From Dehalococcoidia bacterium (lineage in GTDB: Bacteria; Chloroflexota; Dehalococcoidia; Lucifugimonadales; SHYT01), in assembly GCA_009693055.1 (NCBI GenBank), contig SHYA01000001.1, forward strand, positions 1 through 64,000: a DNA stretch of 64,000 bases, written 5' to 3'. The notes beneath the pieces are model-generated. The model saw only the letters and a program-made list of their open reading frames with translations, was not told the DNA's origin and ran no database searches. The position numbers were made by a program, and so were the translations under genes. Positions 27,115 to 35,287 of the stretch are shown in pieces; the stretch's first letter is position 1; each line of letters opens with the position of its first letter.

Positions 27115-27647
27115 GGCGCTTCGACTGGCTGGATAGCGCGGTCCGCTATCTTGCCAGCGACTACCTGGTGCCGGTGTTGCTCTCCCTCATCGTTTTGGGA
27201 ATGTGGCTGGCACCTCGCGAGCTGGAGCAGCGAGCCCGGCACCAGCGTGCGGCAGTGGTGGCGCTTGCCGGAATGGGGTTCGCCGCTCTGGCGGTGTACT
27301 CCCTCAACGCAGCCGTCTTCCGAGAGCGCCCCTTCCAAGAACACGTCATCAAGCTCCTGTTCTACGAGCCGACGGACTCGTCGTTCCCGCTCCACATCGC
27401 CGCCGTCGGGTTCGGCTTCGCCACCGGCATCTGGACGGCGAACCGGCAGCTGGGCGCACTGGCGGCCGGCCTGGCGGGTGTGTGGGGGCTGTCCAGGGTC
27501 ATCGCAGGCGTGTCCTACCCTTCGGACGTGCTCGCAGGCGCGGCGATCGGTATCGTGGTGACGCTGGCCTTCGCCCTGGTGATGCGGCCGCTGGACCCGC
27601 TATTCCTCCGGGTGCTCCAGGCCGCGCGCTGGTTCCACCTGGCATGA
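27057..27647 (+). CDS. PAP2-superfamily membrane protein with altered active site
   Basis: 196 aa with five to six spans and overall PAP2 (lipid phosphatase) layout. The three catalytic motifs (KX6RP, PSGH, SRX5HX3D) are recognisable but degraded. The first reads NAAVFRERP (Lys replaced by Asn), the second SSFPLH (one residue short), and the third SRVIAGVSYPSD, where Ser stands at the nucleophile His. The family placement is sound, but phosphatase activity is doubtful. It overlaps the upstream membrane gene by 58 bp. Confidence 0.82.
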   Translation: MEAFSKADTQVLLWFNGWVGRFDWLDSAVRYLASDYLVPVLLSLIVLGMWLAPRELEQRARHQRAAVVALAGMGFAALAVYSLNAAVFRERPFQEHVIKLLFYEPTDSSFPLHIAAVGFGFATGIWTANRQLGALAAGLAGVWGLSRVIAGVSYPSDVLAGAAIGIVVTLAFALVMRPLDPLFLRVLQAARWFHLA

Positions 27648-27685
27648 GTTTCGCGCCCCCTTGCCCACAACGTAGCCGCCATCAA

Positions 27686-27722
27686 CGAGAGAGAGGGCCG
27701 CCCCAGGCGGCCCTCTCTCTCG
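27686..27722. terminator. Bidirectional terminator between convergent genes
   Basis: CGAGAGAGAGGGCCGCC and its exact reverse complement, 17 bp, around a CCA loop. It lies between the PAP2-like gene (plus) and the thioredoxin-like gene (minus). TTT follows on the plus side. Confidence 0.85.
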
Positions 27723-27742
27723 TTTCTCGCTGCGGGGTATGC

Positions 27743-28321
27743 CTACTTCGCGTAGGTCTTGAACGTTTCCTTCAGGTCCGCCACCGTATACTCCTGGAAC
27801 TTGGGGTACAGGGGCAGCAGCTTGTCCATGATTACCTTGCGGAATTCCGGCTCGTCCTTCGTCTCTTTTTTCACCTTCTCAACGACCGCGTTGAGTTCCT
27901 TGGTGGCGCGGGCGGGGCGCTCAATCCAGTGGGTCAGGTACTTGTGGTCCTTGGTGTAGAACACCACCGTGGGGATAGACTGGTGCTTCCCCTCGTTCAG
28001 GAACTCGTTCATGATGTCCAGGTTTTGGTCTCGGGGGAAGACGCGAAGCTCCATGCCGGCGGCTTCGGCGATGCGGGCGATGACCGGCAGTCCTCGAAAC
28101 ACGTCCGGGCACCAGTCTTCGCCGAGCACAAGCACCTTGGCGGGGCCGCCCTTGGCCTGCGCGGCCTTCTTGAAGAAAGCCTTGTCCTCGGCTGAGAGCT
28201 TTGTCGTGCCGTAGTACAGGTCAAACTTGTCTTTGTTCACCTTGACCTGGGCGAGGTAGTCTTTGTACGTGAGCCCCTTGGTAAACCGCCCCGACGTAAC
28301 GACGCTAGTCTTCTGCGCCAT
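27743..28321 (-). CDS. Thioredoxin-fold protein with a single active-site Cys
   Basis: 192 aa. The middle (VLVLGEDWCPDVFRGLPVIA, about residues 63-82) is a thioredoxin fold with WCPD in place of WCxxC, and the cis-Pro is in IPTVVFYTKD. This resembles the Thioredoxin_9-type group, which often lacks the second Cys. About 60 residues precede the fold and a charged helical tail follows it. No signal peptide. It is 61 bp downstream of a glutaredoxin-like gene. Confidence 0.78.
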   Translation of the reverse strand: MAQKTSVVTSGRFTKGLTYKDYLAQVKVNKDKFDLYYGTTKLSAEDKAFFKKAAQAKGGPAKVLVLGEDWCPDVFRGLPVIARIAEAAGMELRVFPRDQNLDIMNEFLNEGKHQSIPTVVFYTKDHKYLTHWIERPARATKELNAVVEKVKKETKDEPEFRKVIMDKLLPLYPKFQEYTVADLKETFKTYAK

Positions 28322-28382
28322 GTAATCCCCCCTTCATATTCCTGGGTCTTTTCCACGGGCCGCCGGCCCGTCAAGCGATGTA

Positions 28383-28610
28383 TCAGCCGTGCTCCCCGTC
28401 AAAGCCCTGCTCCACGCGCCCGTCCGAATAGACGACAATGGGCACCGCGTTGGCGTACTGCACCGCCTCGTCAAGGTGCGCCTGATTTTCGTCCACCTGG
28501 CGCTCCTCAAATGCAATCCCGCGCTGCTTCCACGACTTCTTGAGCTTGATGCAGGTGGGGCACGTGGCCAGCGTGTAGACGATGGGTTGTTTGGCGCCCT
28601 TGCCGCTCAT
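28383..28610 (-). CDS. Glutaredoxin-like protein
   Basis: 75 aa with the glutaredoxin/NrdH fold. The redox motif is CPTC (IVYTLATCPTCIKLKKSW), cis-Pro is in AVPIVVYSDGRVEQGF, and the length fits NrdH-type redoxins. It probably reduces disulfides in the cytoplasm. The partner reductase is not in the window. It shares a strand with the thioredoxin-like gene downstream. Confidence 0.85.
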   Translation of the reverse strand: MSGKGAKQPIVYTLATCPTCIKLKKSWKQRGIAFEERQVDENQAHLDEAVQYANAVPIVVYSDGRVEQGFDGEHG

Positions 28611-28673
28611 AACAGCCCCATCATACTCCTGCCGGGAACGGTTGTCACCCGCCGCGTCCAGGGGCGCGCGTTC

Positions 28674-28703
28674 TTGCCGCGTGCCAGGCGCGCACCGTAT
28701 ACT
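28674..28703 (+). promoter_or_regulatory. Promoter of argC
   Basis: TTGCCG, 18 bp, TATACT on the plus strand, with the argC ATG 27 bp beyond the -10 and GAGGAG just before it. Confidence 0.55.
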
Positions 28704-28729
28704 AAAAGCTCGTTCACGTGGAGGAGACG

Positions 28730-29764
28730 ATGCGCGTAGCGATTCTCAACGTCACCGGGTACGCGGGGGTGGAGCTGGCCCGCATCCTGGCGCGTCACCC
28801 CCACGCGGAGCTGGTGTCGGTGACCGGCCGCGCCGAGGCGGGCAAGAAGCTGAGCGAGGTGTTCCCCCACCTGGCTGCCCTTGACCTGACGATTGAGCCG
28901 GAGGTGTCCGCAAGCGTGGACGTGGTGTTCTCCGCGCTGCCCCACAAAGCGAGCGCCGAGGCGTGCGCGCCATTCCTGCGCCAGGGCGTGAAGGTGATTG
29001 ACCTGAGCGCGGACTTCCGCCTCAAGAATGTGGCGGAGTTTGAGGAATGGTACGGCGTCCAGCACCCGTGTCCCGAGTACCTTGAACAGGCCGTGTACGG
29101 CCTCACGGAGCTTTACCGGAAGGAGCTACAAGGCTGCCAGCTTGTGGCGAACCCAGGGTGCTACCCGACCAGCGCGATCCTGGCGCTGGCGCCCGCCGTG
29201 GCGGAGGGGATCGTGAAGCCGGACTTCATCGTGGACAGCAAGTCGGGCGTGTCCGGTGCGGGACGCGGCCTGAGCCTCGGCGCCCACTTCTCCGAAGTGA
29301 ACGAAAGCGTCTCCGCCTACAGCCTCAACGGCCACCGGCACCTGCCGGAGATTACTCAGGAGCTAGCGAGGTTGGCCCCAAACGAACAGCCCCGGGTGAC
29401 GTTTTTGCCCCACCTCATCCCGATGACGCGGGGCATCTTGAGCTCCTGCTACGCATCGCTCAAGGACGGGGCGCTGCCGGAGGGGCCCAAAGGGGCCAAG
29501 GAGCTAAGGGAGCTGTACTTGGACTACTACCAGGGCGAGCCTTTCGTCAAGGTGTCGGCGGCACCTCCGGCCACCAAACACACGGCCGGCAACAACGACT
29601 GCATCCTCTACCCCGCGGTGGACTGGCGCACCAACCGGCTGATGGTGATTAGCTGCCTGGACAACCTGGTGAAAGGCGCGGCGGGTCAGGCAGTCCACAA
29701 CATGAACGTTATGTTCAGCCTGCCGGAGACGGCTGGGCTTGAGGCGCTGGCGCTGTACCCGTAG
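28730..29764 (+). CDS. argC: N-acetyl-gamma-glutamyl-phosphate reductase
   Basis: 344 aa, third step of arginine synthesis. The NADP-binding start is MRVAILNVTGYAGVELARIL, and the catalytic Cys is in VANPGCYPTSAILAL. SGVSGAGRGLSLGAHF and NGHRHLPEI complete the substrate site. The start at 28730 has GAGGAG upstream. No other arg genes follow; a tRNA-Glu gene is next, so argC appears to be expressed alone. Confidence 0.96.
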   Translation: MRVAILNVTGYAGVELARILARHPHAELVSVTGRAEAGKKLSEVFPHLAALDLTIEPEVSASVDVVFSALPHKASAEACAPFLRQGVKVIDLSADFRLKNVAEFEEWYGVQHPCPEYLEQAVYGLTELYRKELQGCQLVANPGCYPTSAILALAPAVAEGIVKPDFIVDSKSGVSGAGRGLSLGAHFSEVNESVSAYSLNGHRHLPEITQELARLAPNEQPRVTFLPHLIPMTRGILSSCYASLKDGALPEGPKGAKELRELYLDYYQGEPFVKVSAAPPATKHTAGNNDCILYPAVDWRTNRLMVISCLDNLVKGAAGQAVHNMNVMFSLPETAGLEALALYP

Positions 29765-29874
29765 GGAGCCGCGCAGCGGAGAATGTGGCATACTGGAGAG
29801 GCGGCTTGCGAGCCACCCCTGACTCTTACCGCCGCCCGCCACGGTGGTCGTGAAGGGTCAAGGGCAAGGCCCTT

Positions 29875-29948
29875 GCCCCCATCGTCTAGTGGCCTAGGAC
29901 GCCACCCTTTCAAGGTGGAGACCAGGGGTTCGAATCCCCTTGGGGGCA
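29875..29948 (+). tRNA. tRNA-Glu (TTC)
   Basis: GCCCCCA/TGGGGGC acceptor, anticodon stem-loop CCACC-CTTTCAA-GGTGG giving TTC, and T-arm AGGGGTTCGAATCCCCT. CCA is not encoded. Confidence 0.96.
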
Positions 29949-30041
29949 GTTCTCTCGCACGACGCGGCCCGGCACACAACAAGGCCGCCTAGGGCGTCCC
30001 TGGACGGCTCCGGCAACGTTTGGTAGACTGAGGTCTGTTGT

Positions 30042-30923
30042 ATGGCACGTGCGGGATCAGGTCACAAGCTTGTGCTGCATGAGGGGATGATGAGCGAAGG
30101 CCAGGGCACCTCTACAGGGGAGTACTCGTTTAAAGCGTTCGCCAGCCACGATTACTACTCTGCCGTGACAGAGTCTCTGATCGAGGCGTCAGAGATTGCC
30201 CCAGGGCAAAAAGTGATAGAGCTGGCGTGTGGCACCGGCATGGCGAGCCGCATGATTCTGGAGCGGCTGCGCGGCGCACGCGAGAGCATGCTCATCGGCA
30301 TCGATGTCTCGTCACAGGCGCTACGGGAGGCGATGGGCCAGCTCGCCAGCTTCCGGGACGTCGCCGTCCAGCTTGTCCAGAACCGGGCGGAGCAACTCTC
30401 CGTGGTGGTCAAGGGCCACGTGGACCGGGTGCTGTTCACCAACGGCATTCACTATGTGGCGGACAAGGACACGCTGCTGGACGAGGTCAATACCAAGCTG
30501 ACGAAGGGCGGCCTTTTTGCGTTCAACACCGCTTTCTTCCACGGCTCCAATCCGCCGGAGACGGAGCAGTTCTACCGTCGGTGGATGATGCGGGCGATAC
30601 GGACACTCAAAAACAAGTACAACCTGACACCGAAGAGCGAAAAGGTGGAGTCGCGAAGACAACTGACGGCTGAGGAGTACACCGCGCTGCTCCAAGCCCA
30701 CGGTTTCACCATCGTCCGCAAGGAGATCACGCCGGTGCCCATCAACCTCCAGGGCTGGTTGGACATCAGCGGGTACGAGGACTTCATCCAGGGAACGCTG
30801 CCAGGGGTGCCGCTGGAGCCTGCCTGCAAGTCGCTCCAGGAGTCGGTCCGGCAGGTGATGGCGGAGCTGCACCTTCAGGCCGTGCCGCGCAACTGGCTGA
30901 GCGTGGTGGCCGCAAAGGCCTAG
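30042..30923 (+). CDS. Class I SAM-dependent methyltransferase
   Basis: 293 aa. VIELACGTGMASRMILERL (motif I) and LIGIDVSSQALREAM (motif II) give the SAM-binding Rossmann fold; VDRVLFTNGIHYV is motif IV. The acceptor domain (residues 170-290) does not point to a known substrate. It is a single gene with its own short upstream region. ATG 30087 is an alternative start that would remove 15 residues. Confidence 0.82.
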   Translation: MARAGSGHKLVLHEGMMSEGQGTSTGEYSFKAFASHDYYSAVTESLIEASEIAPGQKVIELACGTGMASRMILERLRGARESMLIGIDVSSQALREAMGQLASFRDVAVQLVQNRAEQLSVVVKGHVDRVLFTNGIHYVADKDTLLDEVNTKLTKGGLFAFNTAFFHGSNPPETEQFYRRWMMRAIRTLKNKYNLTPKSEKVESRRQLTAEEYTALLQAHGFTIVRKEITPVPINLQGWLDISGYEDFIQGTLPGVPLEPACKSLQESVRQVMAELHLQAVPRNWLSVVAAKA

Positions 30924-31039
30924 CGATCCGTCTCGCTTCATAGGCTCCACGGCCCGCTCGCTCGTCTCACCCCGATCAGCTCTCTGAAGGTTCGCAATGT
31001 GCGTGTGGCGTCCCCACTTTCCCTTGCCCTTTCCCTTGT

Positions 31040-31048
31040 TGGTATAAT
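31040..31048 (+). promoter_or_regulatory. Extended -10 promoter of xdhC-mocA
   Basis: TGGTATAAT, a TGn-extended perfect -10, lies 26 bp upstream of the xdhC start. No convincing -35 box, as is usual for this type. Confidence 0.55.
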
Positions 31049-31074
31049 GGTGGCGCGTACGAGGTGGCTGAGTA

Positions 31075-32202
31075 ATGGAAGAGGTCTATCAGGCAGCGGT
31101 CCGCGAGTTGGAGCAGTGTAAACCGGGCGTGCTGGCGACGGTCATCCGCACCAAAGGCTCCACTCCTCAGAAACCCGGAGCCAAGCTGCTGGTGCGGCAG
31201 GACGGGAGCGGGGTAGGCACGCTGGGCGGCGGGTGCGTCGAGGGCGACATCTGGTTCGCCGCCAAGACGCTGCTCCGCAAGCACGGGCCGGCGGAGGTGA
31301 AGGAGTACGTCCTCAACGAGGAGCTGGCGGCCCGCGACGGCCTCATCTGCGGCGGCACCATGTACTTCCTGATTGACCCCATGTACGAACCGCAACCTGA
31401 GTTGGGCTACTTGCGCGAAATTGCTGATGCGTACCAGGGAGGGAAGCCGGTGGCGCTGGCGACGCTGACCCGGCCTCCGGCCGGTTCGGGGCTCACGCTG
31501 GGCGCCAAGGTGTTCTTCCGCGAGGACGGGACAAGAGAGGGCACGCTCGGCGACTCGGCTCTGGACGCCGCGGCCAAGAGCAGGGTTCGCGAGCTGATGC
31601 CGCTGGGCAAGTGCGACTACGTTGCGCTGCCCGGCGGGGCGCAGATGTTCGTGGAAGCCTACACAACGCCCCCGCAACTGGTGCTGATGGGCGGCGGCCA
31701 CATCTCCAAGTCGCTGGCGCCGCTTGCCAAGACTTTGGGGTTTCGCGTGTACGTGGCGGACGACCGGGCGGAGTTCGCGAACCCGGAGCGGTTCCCGGAG
31801 GCGGCGAAGACCGTCGCCGGCCCGTATGAAACCGCCCTGAACGGCCTCCCCATCAACGCCAACACATACATCATCATCGCCACGCGCGGCCACCGCTTTG
31901 ACGACATGGCGACTGAAGCGGCGGTGCGATCGCCGGCGGGCTACATCGGCCTGCTGGGGAGCAAGCGCAAGAGCCTGCTCATCTTCCAGGCGCTGTTCCG
32001 CAAGGGAGTCTCTGAGGAGCGGATCGCAGCGATCCGTGCGCCGGTGGGACTGGACATCGGGGGCCGCACGCCTCAGGAAATCGCGGTGAGCATCATCGCG
32101 GAGATCCTGGCCGTGCGCCTGGGCGGAAACGGCGGCCCGATGAGGATGGAGCCGCGACTGCTCGAGAAGGCCAAAGAGAAGGCCGGCGCGGCCGCTCGCT
32201 AG
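31075..32202 (+). CDS. XdhC/CoxI family molybdenum hydroxylase maturation protein
   Basis: 375 aa. XdhC proteins bind molybdenum cofactor and hand the sulfurated form to xanthine-dehydrogenase or CO-dehydrogenase type enzymes. An N-terminal XdhC/CoxI domain (LATVIRTKGSTPQKPGAKLL, LGGGCVEGDIW) is joined to a C-terminal Rossmann domain (LVLMGGGHISKSLAPLAK, YIGLLGSKRKSLLIFQAL). It lies 2 bp from mocA. No Mo-hydroxylase subunits are in this window, so the client is elsewhere. Confidence 0.92.
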   Translation: MEEVYQAAVRELEQCKPGVLATVIRTKGSTPQKPGAKLLVRQDGSGVGTLGGGCVEGDIWFAAKTLLRKHGPAEVKEYVLNEELAARDGLICGGTMYFLIDPMYEPQPELGYLREIADAYQGGKPVALATLTRPPAGSGLTLGAKVFFREDGTREGTLGDSALDAAAKSRVRELMPLGKCDYVALPGGAQMFVEAYTTPPQLVLMGGGHISKSLAPLAKTLGFRVYVADDRAEFANPERFPEAAKTVAGPYETALNGLPINANTYIIIATRGHRFDDMATEAAVRSPAGYIGLLGSKRKSLLIFQALFRKGVSEERIAAIRAPVGLDIGGRTPQEIAVSIIAEILAVRLGGNGGPMRMEPRLLEKAKEKAGAAAR

Positions 32203-32204
32203 CG

Positions 32205-32846
32205 ATGGCCGGTGGCGGAGTGGTGGCCGTGCTGCTCGCCGCGGGCGAGTCCTCCCGCATGGGGCGTCTCAAGTCCCTCCTCCCCTGGCAGGACGGCACC
32301 CTCATCGCTTACCAGGTGCGGTGCCTGCTCGACGCGGGCGCTCAGCAGGTCATCGTGGTGCTCGGACACCAGGCGGAGAGCGTGCGGCCCCACATCCCCA
32401 AACTTCCGGGCGTCCGCATGGTCGTCAACACGCGTTACCACGAAGGGAAGACTACGTCGGTGAAGCTCGGGTTAGCGCACGTCCCTGCCGACGTCGAAGG
32501 GGTCATCCTGCTGCCGGTGGACCAGCCGAGGCCGGCTCCGCTGGTGGCGGCGCTGGTCCAGACGTTCAGGGAACACCGGGCGCCGGTAACGCAACCCACT
32601 TTTGGCGGCAAACGCGGCCACCCGATCATCTTCCGCGCGGACGTGCTGCCGGAGCTCGCCTCCATCACCGAGGAGACGCTGGGCATCAAGCCGGTTGTGG
32701 ACCGGTACCGCACAGAAGCGGAGCTGGTGCCGGTAGACTCGCCCGTGGCGCTGGTGGATCTGAACACCGATGAGGACTACCAGGACGCGCTGGAGCTGTG
32801 GAAGGAGTATCAGCCTTCAACCTCACCCTCTGCCCCCCCTCCATAG
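32205..32846 (+). CDS. mocA: Molybdenum cofactor cytidylyltransferase-like nucleotidyltransferase
   Basis: 213 aa. VVAVLLAAGESSRMGRLKSL is the NTP-transferase signature of MocA/MobA-type enzymes, and ILLPVDQPRP carries the metal-binding Asp. MocA makes the cytidine dinucleotide form of Moco used by xanthine-oxidase-family enzymes, which fits its partner xdhC. A Ser/Pro tail of about 10 residues ends the protein. The start follows the xdhC stop after 2 bp. Confidence 0.88.
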   Translation: MAGGGVVAVLLAAGESSRMGRLKSLLPWQDGTLIAYQVRCLLDAGAQQVIVVLGHQAESVRPHIPKLPGVRMVVNTRYHEGKTTSVKLGLAHVPADVEGVILLPVDQPRPAPLVAALVQTFREHRAPVTQPTFGGKRGHPIIFRADVLPELASITEETLGIKPVVDRYRTEAELVPVDSPVALVDLNTDEDYQDALELWKEYQPSTSPSAPPP

Positions 32847-32920
32847 TATGGAGGAGGCCGCAGACCGCGTGGGGATGCGAGAACATGGGGGTGAGGCCTC
32901 TCTTAGCGCCACCAGGTCCG

Positions 32921-32959
32921 AAGAAGGGAGTCCCGAGGCGTCGGGACTCCCTTCTTTCT
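32921..32959. terminator. Terminator between mocA and a convergent gene
   Basis: AAGAAGGGAGTCCCGA, loop GGCG, then the exact complement: 16 bp, followed by TCTC. The core GTCCCGA...TCGGGAC matches the palindrome family found elsewhere in this window. Confidence 0.75.
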
Positions 32960-32974
32960 CAGTAACCCTTCTCC

Positions 32975-33268
32975 TTAGCTCGCTGCAAGTCGCCTGGCGG
33001 TCTCCGCCTGTTTCGCGTCGAGCGTGTCCACCGTCTCCAGGATCGCCTTGGCGAGCTCCCGCGCGGAGGCGTTGTCCAGCTCCAGAGAGACGTGCACGGG
33101 GGAAGCGCCCGGCGTGGCGTCGAGCACGTCAACGACGATCCCCTCCTTCACCTGCGCCTTGTAGAAGTGGTCGTGGTACACCTGAGCGGTCTGTAGCGTG
33201 AACCACCCCGCGGCGGTCTTGCCGCTGCCGAGCAGGGACACCCTGGCCACCTTGCCGAATTCACACAT
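32975..33268 (-). CDS. Small conserved protein, DUF6295-like
   Basis: 97 aa. The pattern MCEFGKVARVSLLGSGKTAAGWF, with AQVYHDHFYKA and VHVSLELDNASARELAKAI, resembles a small actinobacterial/Chloroflexota family I recall as DUF6295. No catalytic motif, signal peptide or membrane span. It is 21 bp upstream of the dienelactone hydrolase stop on the same strand but terminates before mocA. The family name is from memory; treat as tentative. Confidence 0.65.
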   Translation of the reverse strand: MCEFGKVARVSLLGSGKTAAGWFTLQTAQVYHDHFYKAQVKEGIVVDVLDATPGASPVHVSLELDNASARELAKAILETVDTLDAKQAETARRLAAS

Positions 33269-33289
33269 GATGTTCTTCCCTTCAGACCG

Positions 33290-34063
33290 TTAGGTCAGAT
33301 GCTTGCCAAAGAAAGTGAGGATGCGCTCCCACCCGTCGACAGCGGCCTCCTGGTTGTAGCTGGGACGGTAGTCGGCGAAAAAGCCGTGGTCCACCGGTTT
33401 TGCATAGCTCTTGACCTCGTATTGCTTCCCGTGCTTCTTCAGCTCGTCCTCAAGGCGCTTGACGTGGTCCGGGCTTGGGTCGCGGTCCGCCTCGCCAAAG
33501 AGGCCGAGGAGCGGGCAGCTCAGGTCCCCGACCATGTCAATGACCGCCTTGGGCATTGCGGGCGTCAGTTGCTCAGGGACGACTCGCCCGCCATAGCAGT
33601 CCACGGCCGCGCTGAGGCTCTTGGTGTTGCAGGCGAACAGGAGCGTGTGCCGCCCGCCGGAGCAGTGCCCGATGGCGCCGAGTTTTCCGTTGCAGGCGGG
33701 GTTTGCTTTCAAGAAGCTGGCGGCGCCTTCCAGGTCGCCGATGGCCTGGGCGTCGGCCAGGCCGCCGACGAGCTGCATCAGGGCGCGGAAGTCCGCGGGG
33801 TCAAATACCACCATCCCCTCGCGCCAGTACAGGTCGGGGCAGATGGTGATGAAGCCTGCGGAGGCAAACTTGTGCGCCTCTTCCCGCGTGTGGGTGACCT
33901 GCCCGAATGCCTCGTGAATGAGGACGACGCCCGGGTATGGGCCTGTCCCGAGCGGCCTTGCCAGGTAACCCCCGATGATCTCTCCTTTGTGGCCTGGGAA
34001 ACGGACACTCTCCCCAATAATCCCAAAGTGCTTCCGCTGCTGTTGTACCTCGCGTGTGGTCAA
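33290..34063 (-). CDS. Dienelactone hydrolase family protein
   Basis: 257 aa alpha/beta hydrolase. The nucleophile elbow GHCSGG has Cys, as in dienelactone hydrolases rather than serine esterases. VVLIHEAFGQVTHTREEAHK is the oxyanion region, and DHGFFADYRPSYN holds the catalytic His. I chose the TTG at 34063 because GGAGGGG lies five bases upstream; the ATG at 34132 has no such site. Natural substrate unknown. Confidence 0.87.
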   Translation of the reverse strand: MTTREVQQQRKHFGIIGESVRFPGHKGEIIGGYLARPLGTGPYPGVVLIHEAFGQVTHTREEAHKFASAGFITICPDLYWREGMVVFDPADFRALMQLVGGLADAQAIGDLEGAASFLKANPACNGKLGAIGHCSGGRHTLLFACNTKSLSAAVDCYGGRVVPEQLTPAMPKAVIDMVGDLSCPLLGLFGEADRDPSPDHVKRLEDELKKHGKQYEVKSYAKPVDHGFFADYRPSYNQEAAVDGWERILTFFGKHLT

Positions 34064-34228
34064 GCTCCCCTCCTTCGCTGATATCGTGTAGCGCCCCCAA
34101 GACGCGTGGCCCCGCAGCTTGCGCGAGCGCAAAGGCGGGCGAGGCCGCGCAGACGGACGATATTCTAGCAGTCGCCAGCGGATGCCGCAACGGATTTCAA
34201 GAAAGGGTGGTGTATCAGTTTGAGAGAA

Positions 34229-34543
34229 TTACCCGATTCCCCGCACAGAAAGAAACACGATGAATACGAGACCTGCCATCACTATGCCAACACACCAGCG
34301 CCTTACTGGTGTGTCCCCTGCGGCAGCCCCGCCCGCGATGAACAACCCAAGACTGAGACCTACGGCAACATCCAGGCCAGCTACCCAGGCCATGAGCCCA
34401 ATATAAACGAGCAAGCCCACAATGAGGGAAATTACCTGGAAGTTTTCCTTGAATTGTCGCACCATTGTGTCCCACCAGGTCTCTATTTCCCAACGGGATT
34501 CTAGCTTCAGAATACGCTTGACAACATCCTTGGTCGGCTTCAT
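34229..34543 (-). CDS. Hypothetical small membrane protein
   Basis: 104 aa, family not recognised. About 40 charged residues (MKPTKDVVKRILKLESRWEI) precede three hydrophobic segments between residues 45 and 104. The start at 34543 is preceded by GGGGAG at good spacing; the ATG 15 bp earlier is not. The region is richer in A+T than its surroundings, which may indicate acquisition. It stands alone. Confidence 0.55.
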   Translation of the reverse strand: MKPTKDVVKRILKLESRWEIETWWDTMVRQFKENFQVISLIVGLLVYIGLMAWVAGLDVAVGLSLGLFIAGGAAAGDTPVRRWCVGIVMAGLVFIVFLSVRGIG

Positions 34544-34659
34544 CGTCTTGCTCCCCATACTGGTTGCTCATCGGCCTGCTTCCAAACTGATACACCACCC
34601 AAGAAAGGCTAGTGGGCCAAGTCTCTCTTACCATCGTTACCCAGACCGGGGACGAGTAC

Positions 34660-34690
34660 AGGGAGCCCGAGGGACGAGTCCCCTCGGGAA
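34660..34690. repeat. CCCGAGGG hairpin between Usp and a small membrane gene
   Basis: CCCGAGGG, 7-nt loop ACGAGTC, CCCTCGGG. Similar GAGGG/CCCTC hairpins with a nearby AGTCCCC occur near 50136-50160. It could end the downstream-facing Usp transcript poorly, as there is no T-run. Confidence 0.5.
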
Positions 34691-34722
34691 AGCATACAAG
34701 GGCGGGGGGTTTGGGCAGTGGC

Positions 34723-35220
34723 CTACTTCCCGCGCGTCCGCGCGCGCCGGCCGGCCGCTGCAGGCCCGACGAGCAGCACGGGACAGGGTGAGCCCCGAAC
34801 GAGCTCGTCGGCGACGCTGCCCAGCAGGGCGCGATGGAGCCCGGTGCGTCCGCGACTGGCCATCACAATCAAGTCAACTCGATAGTCCCGCACCACCTTG
34901 AGCAGCGCCTTCCCACCCGGCTCCATCAAGAGATGGTGGACCACCCCGACGCCTTGTTGCTTGGCCTGGGCGCTCATCCCCTCCAGATAGCTCCGCGCTT
35001 GGGCCACGCGTGCCTGGTCCCTCCGTTCGGTCTGCCGAACGACGATGTCCATCGCTTGCGGCTGGTCAAGACCAGAGATCTGGGTGGTGTGTCGCGCAGG
35101 CTCGAAAGCGCGGGCAAGCACCAAGTCCGCTCCAACCTGTTTCGCCAGGCCCACCGCGAACCGCATGGCCTGCTCGCTTTCGTGCGAACCGTCCAGGGGA
35201 AGCAGAATCGTCGTGAACAC
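34723..35220 (-). CDS. Universal stress protein (UspA family)
   Basis: 165 aa. TTILLPLDGSHESEQAMRFA opens the Usp fold. The ATP-binding signature near the C-terminus is ASRGRTGLHRALLGSVADEL followed by VRGSPCPVLLV, matching G-2x-G-9x-G(S/T). The GTG at 35220 was chosen because GGAGG lies at the right distance; the ORF-track start extends into carB. It lies 67 bp downstream of carB and may be co-transcribed. Confidence 0.9.
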   Translation of the reverse strand: MFTTILLPLDGSHESEQAMRFAVGLAKQVGADLVLARAFEPARHTTQISGLDQPQAMDIVVRQTERRDQARVAQARSYLEGMSAQAKQQGVGVVHHLLMEPGGKALLKVVRDYRVDLIVMASRGRTGLHRALLGSVADELVRGSPCPVLLVGPAAAGRRARTRGK

Positions 35221-35287
35221 GCGCACCTCCTTCCGCACCGCGAAGCTCATGGGAAGCCTACCACGCGCCGGACAGGCCAGGGAAGAC

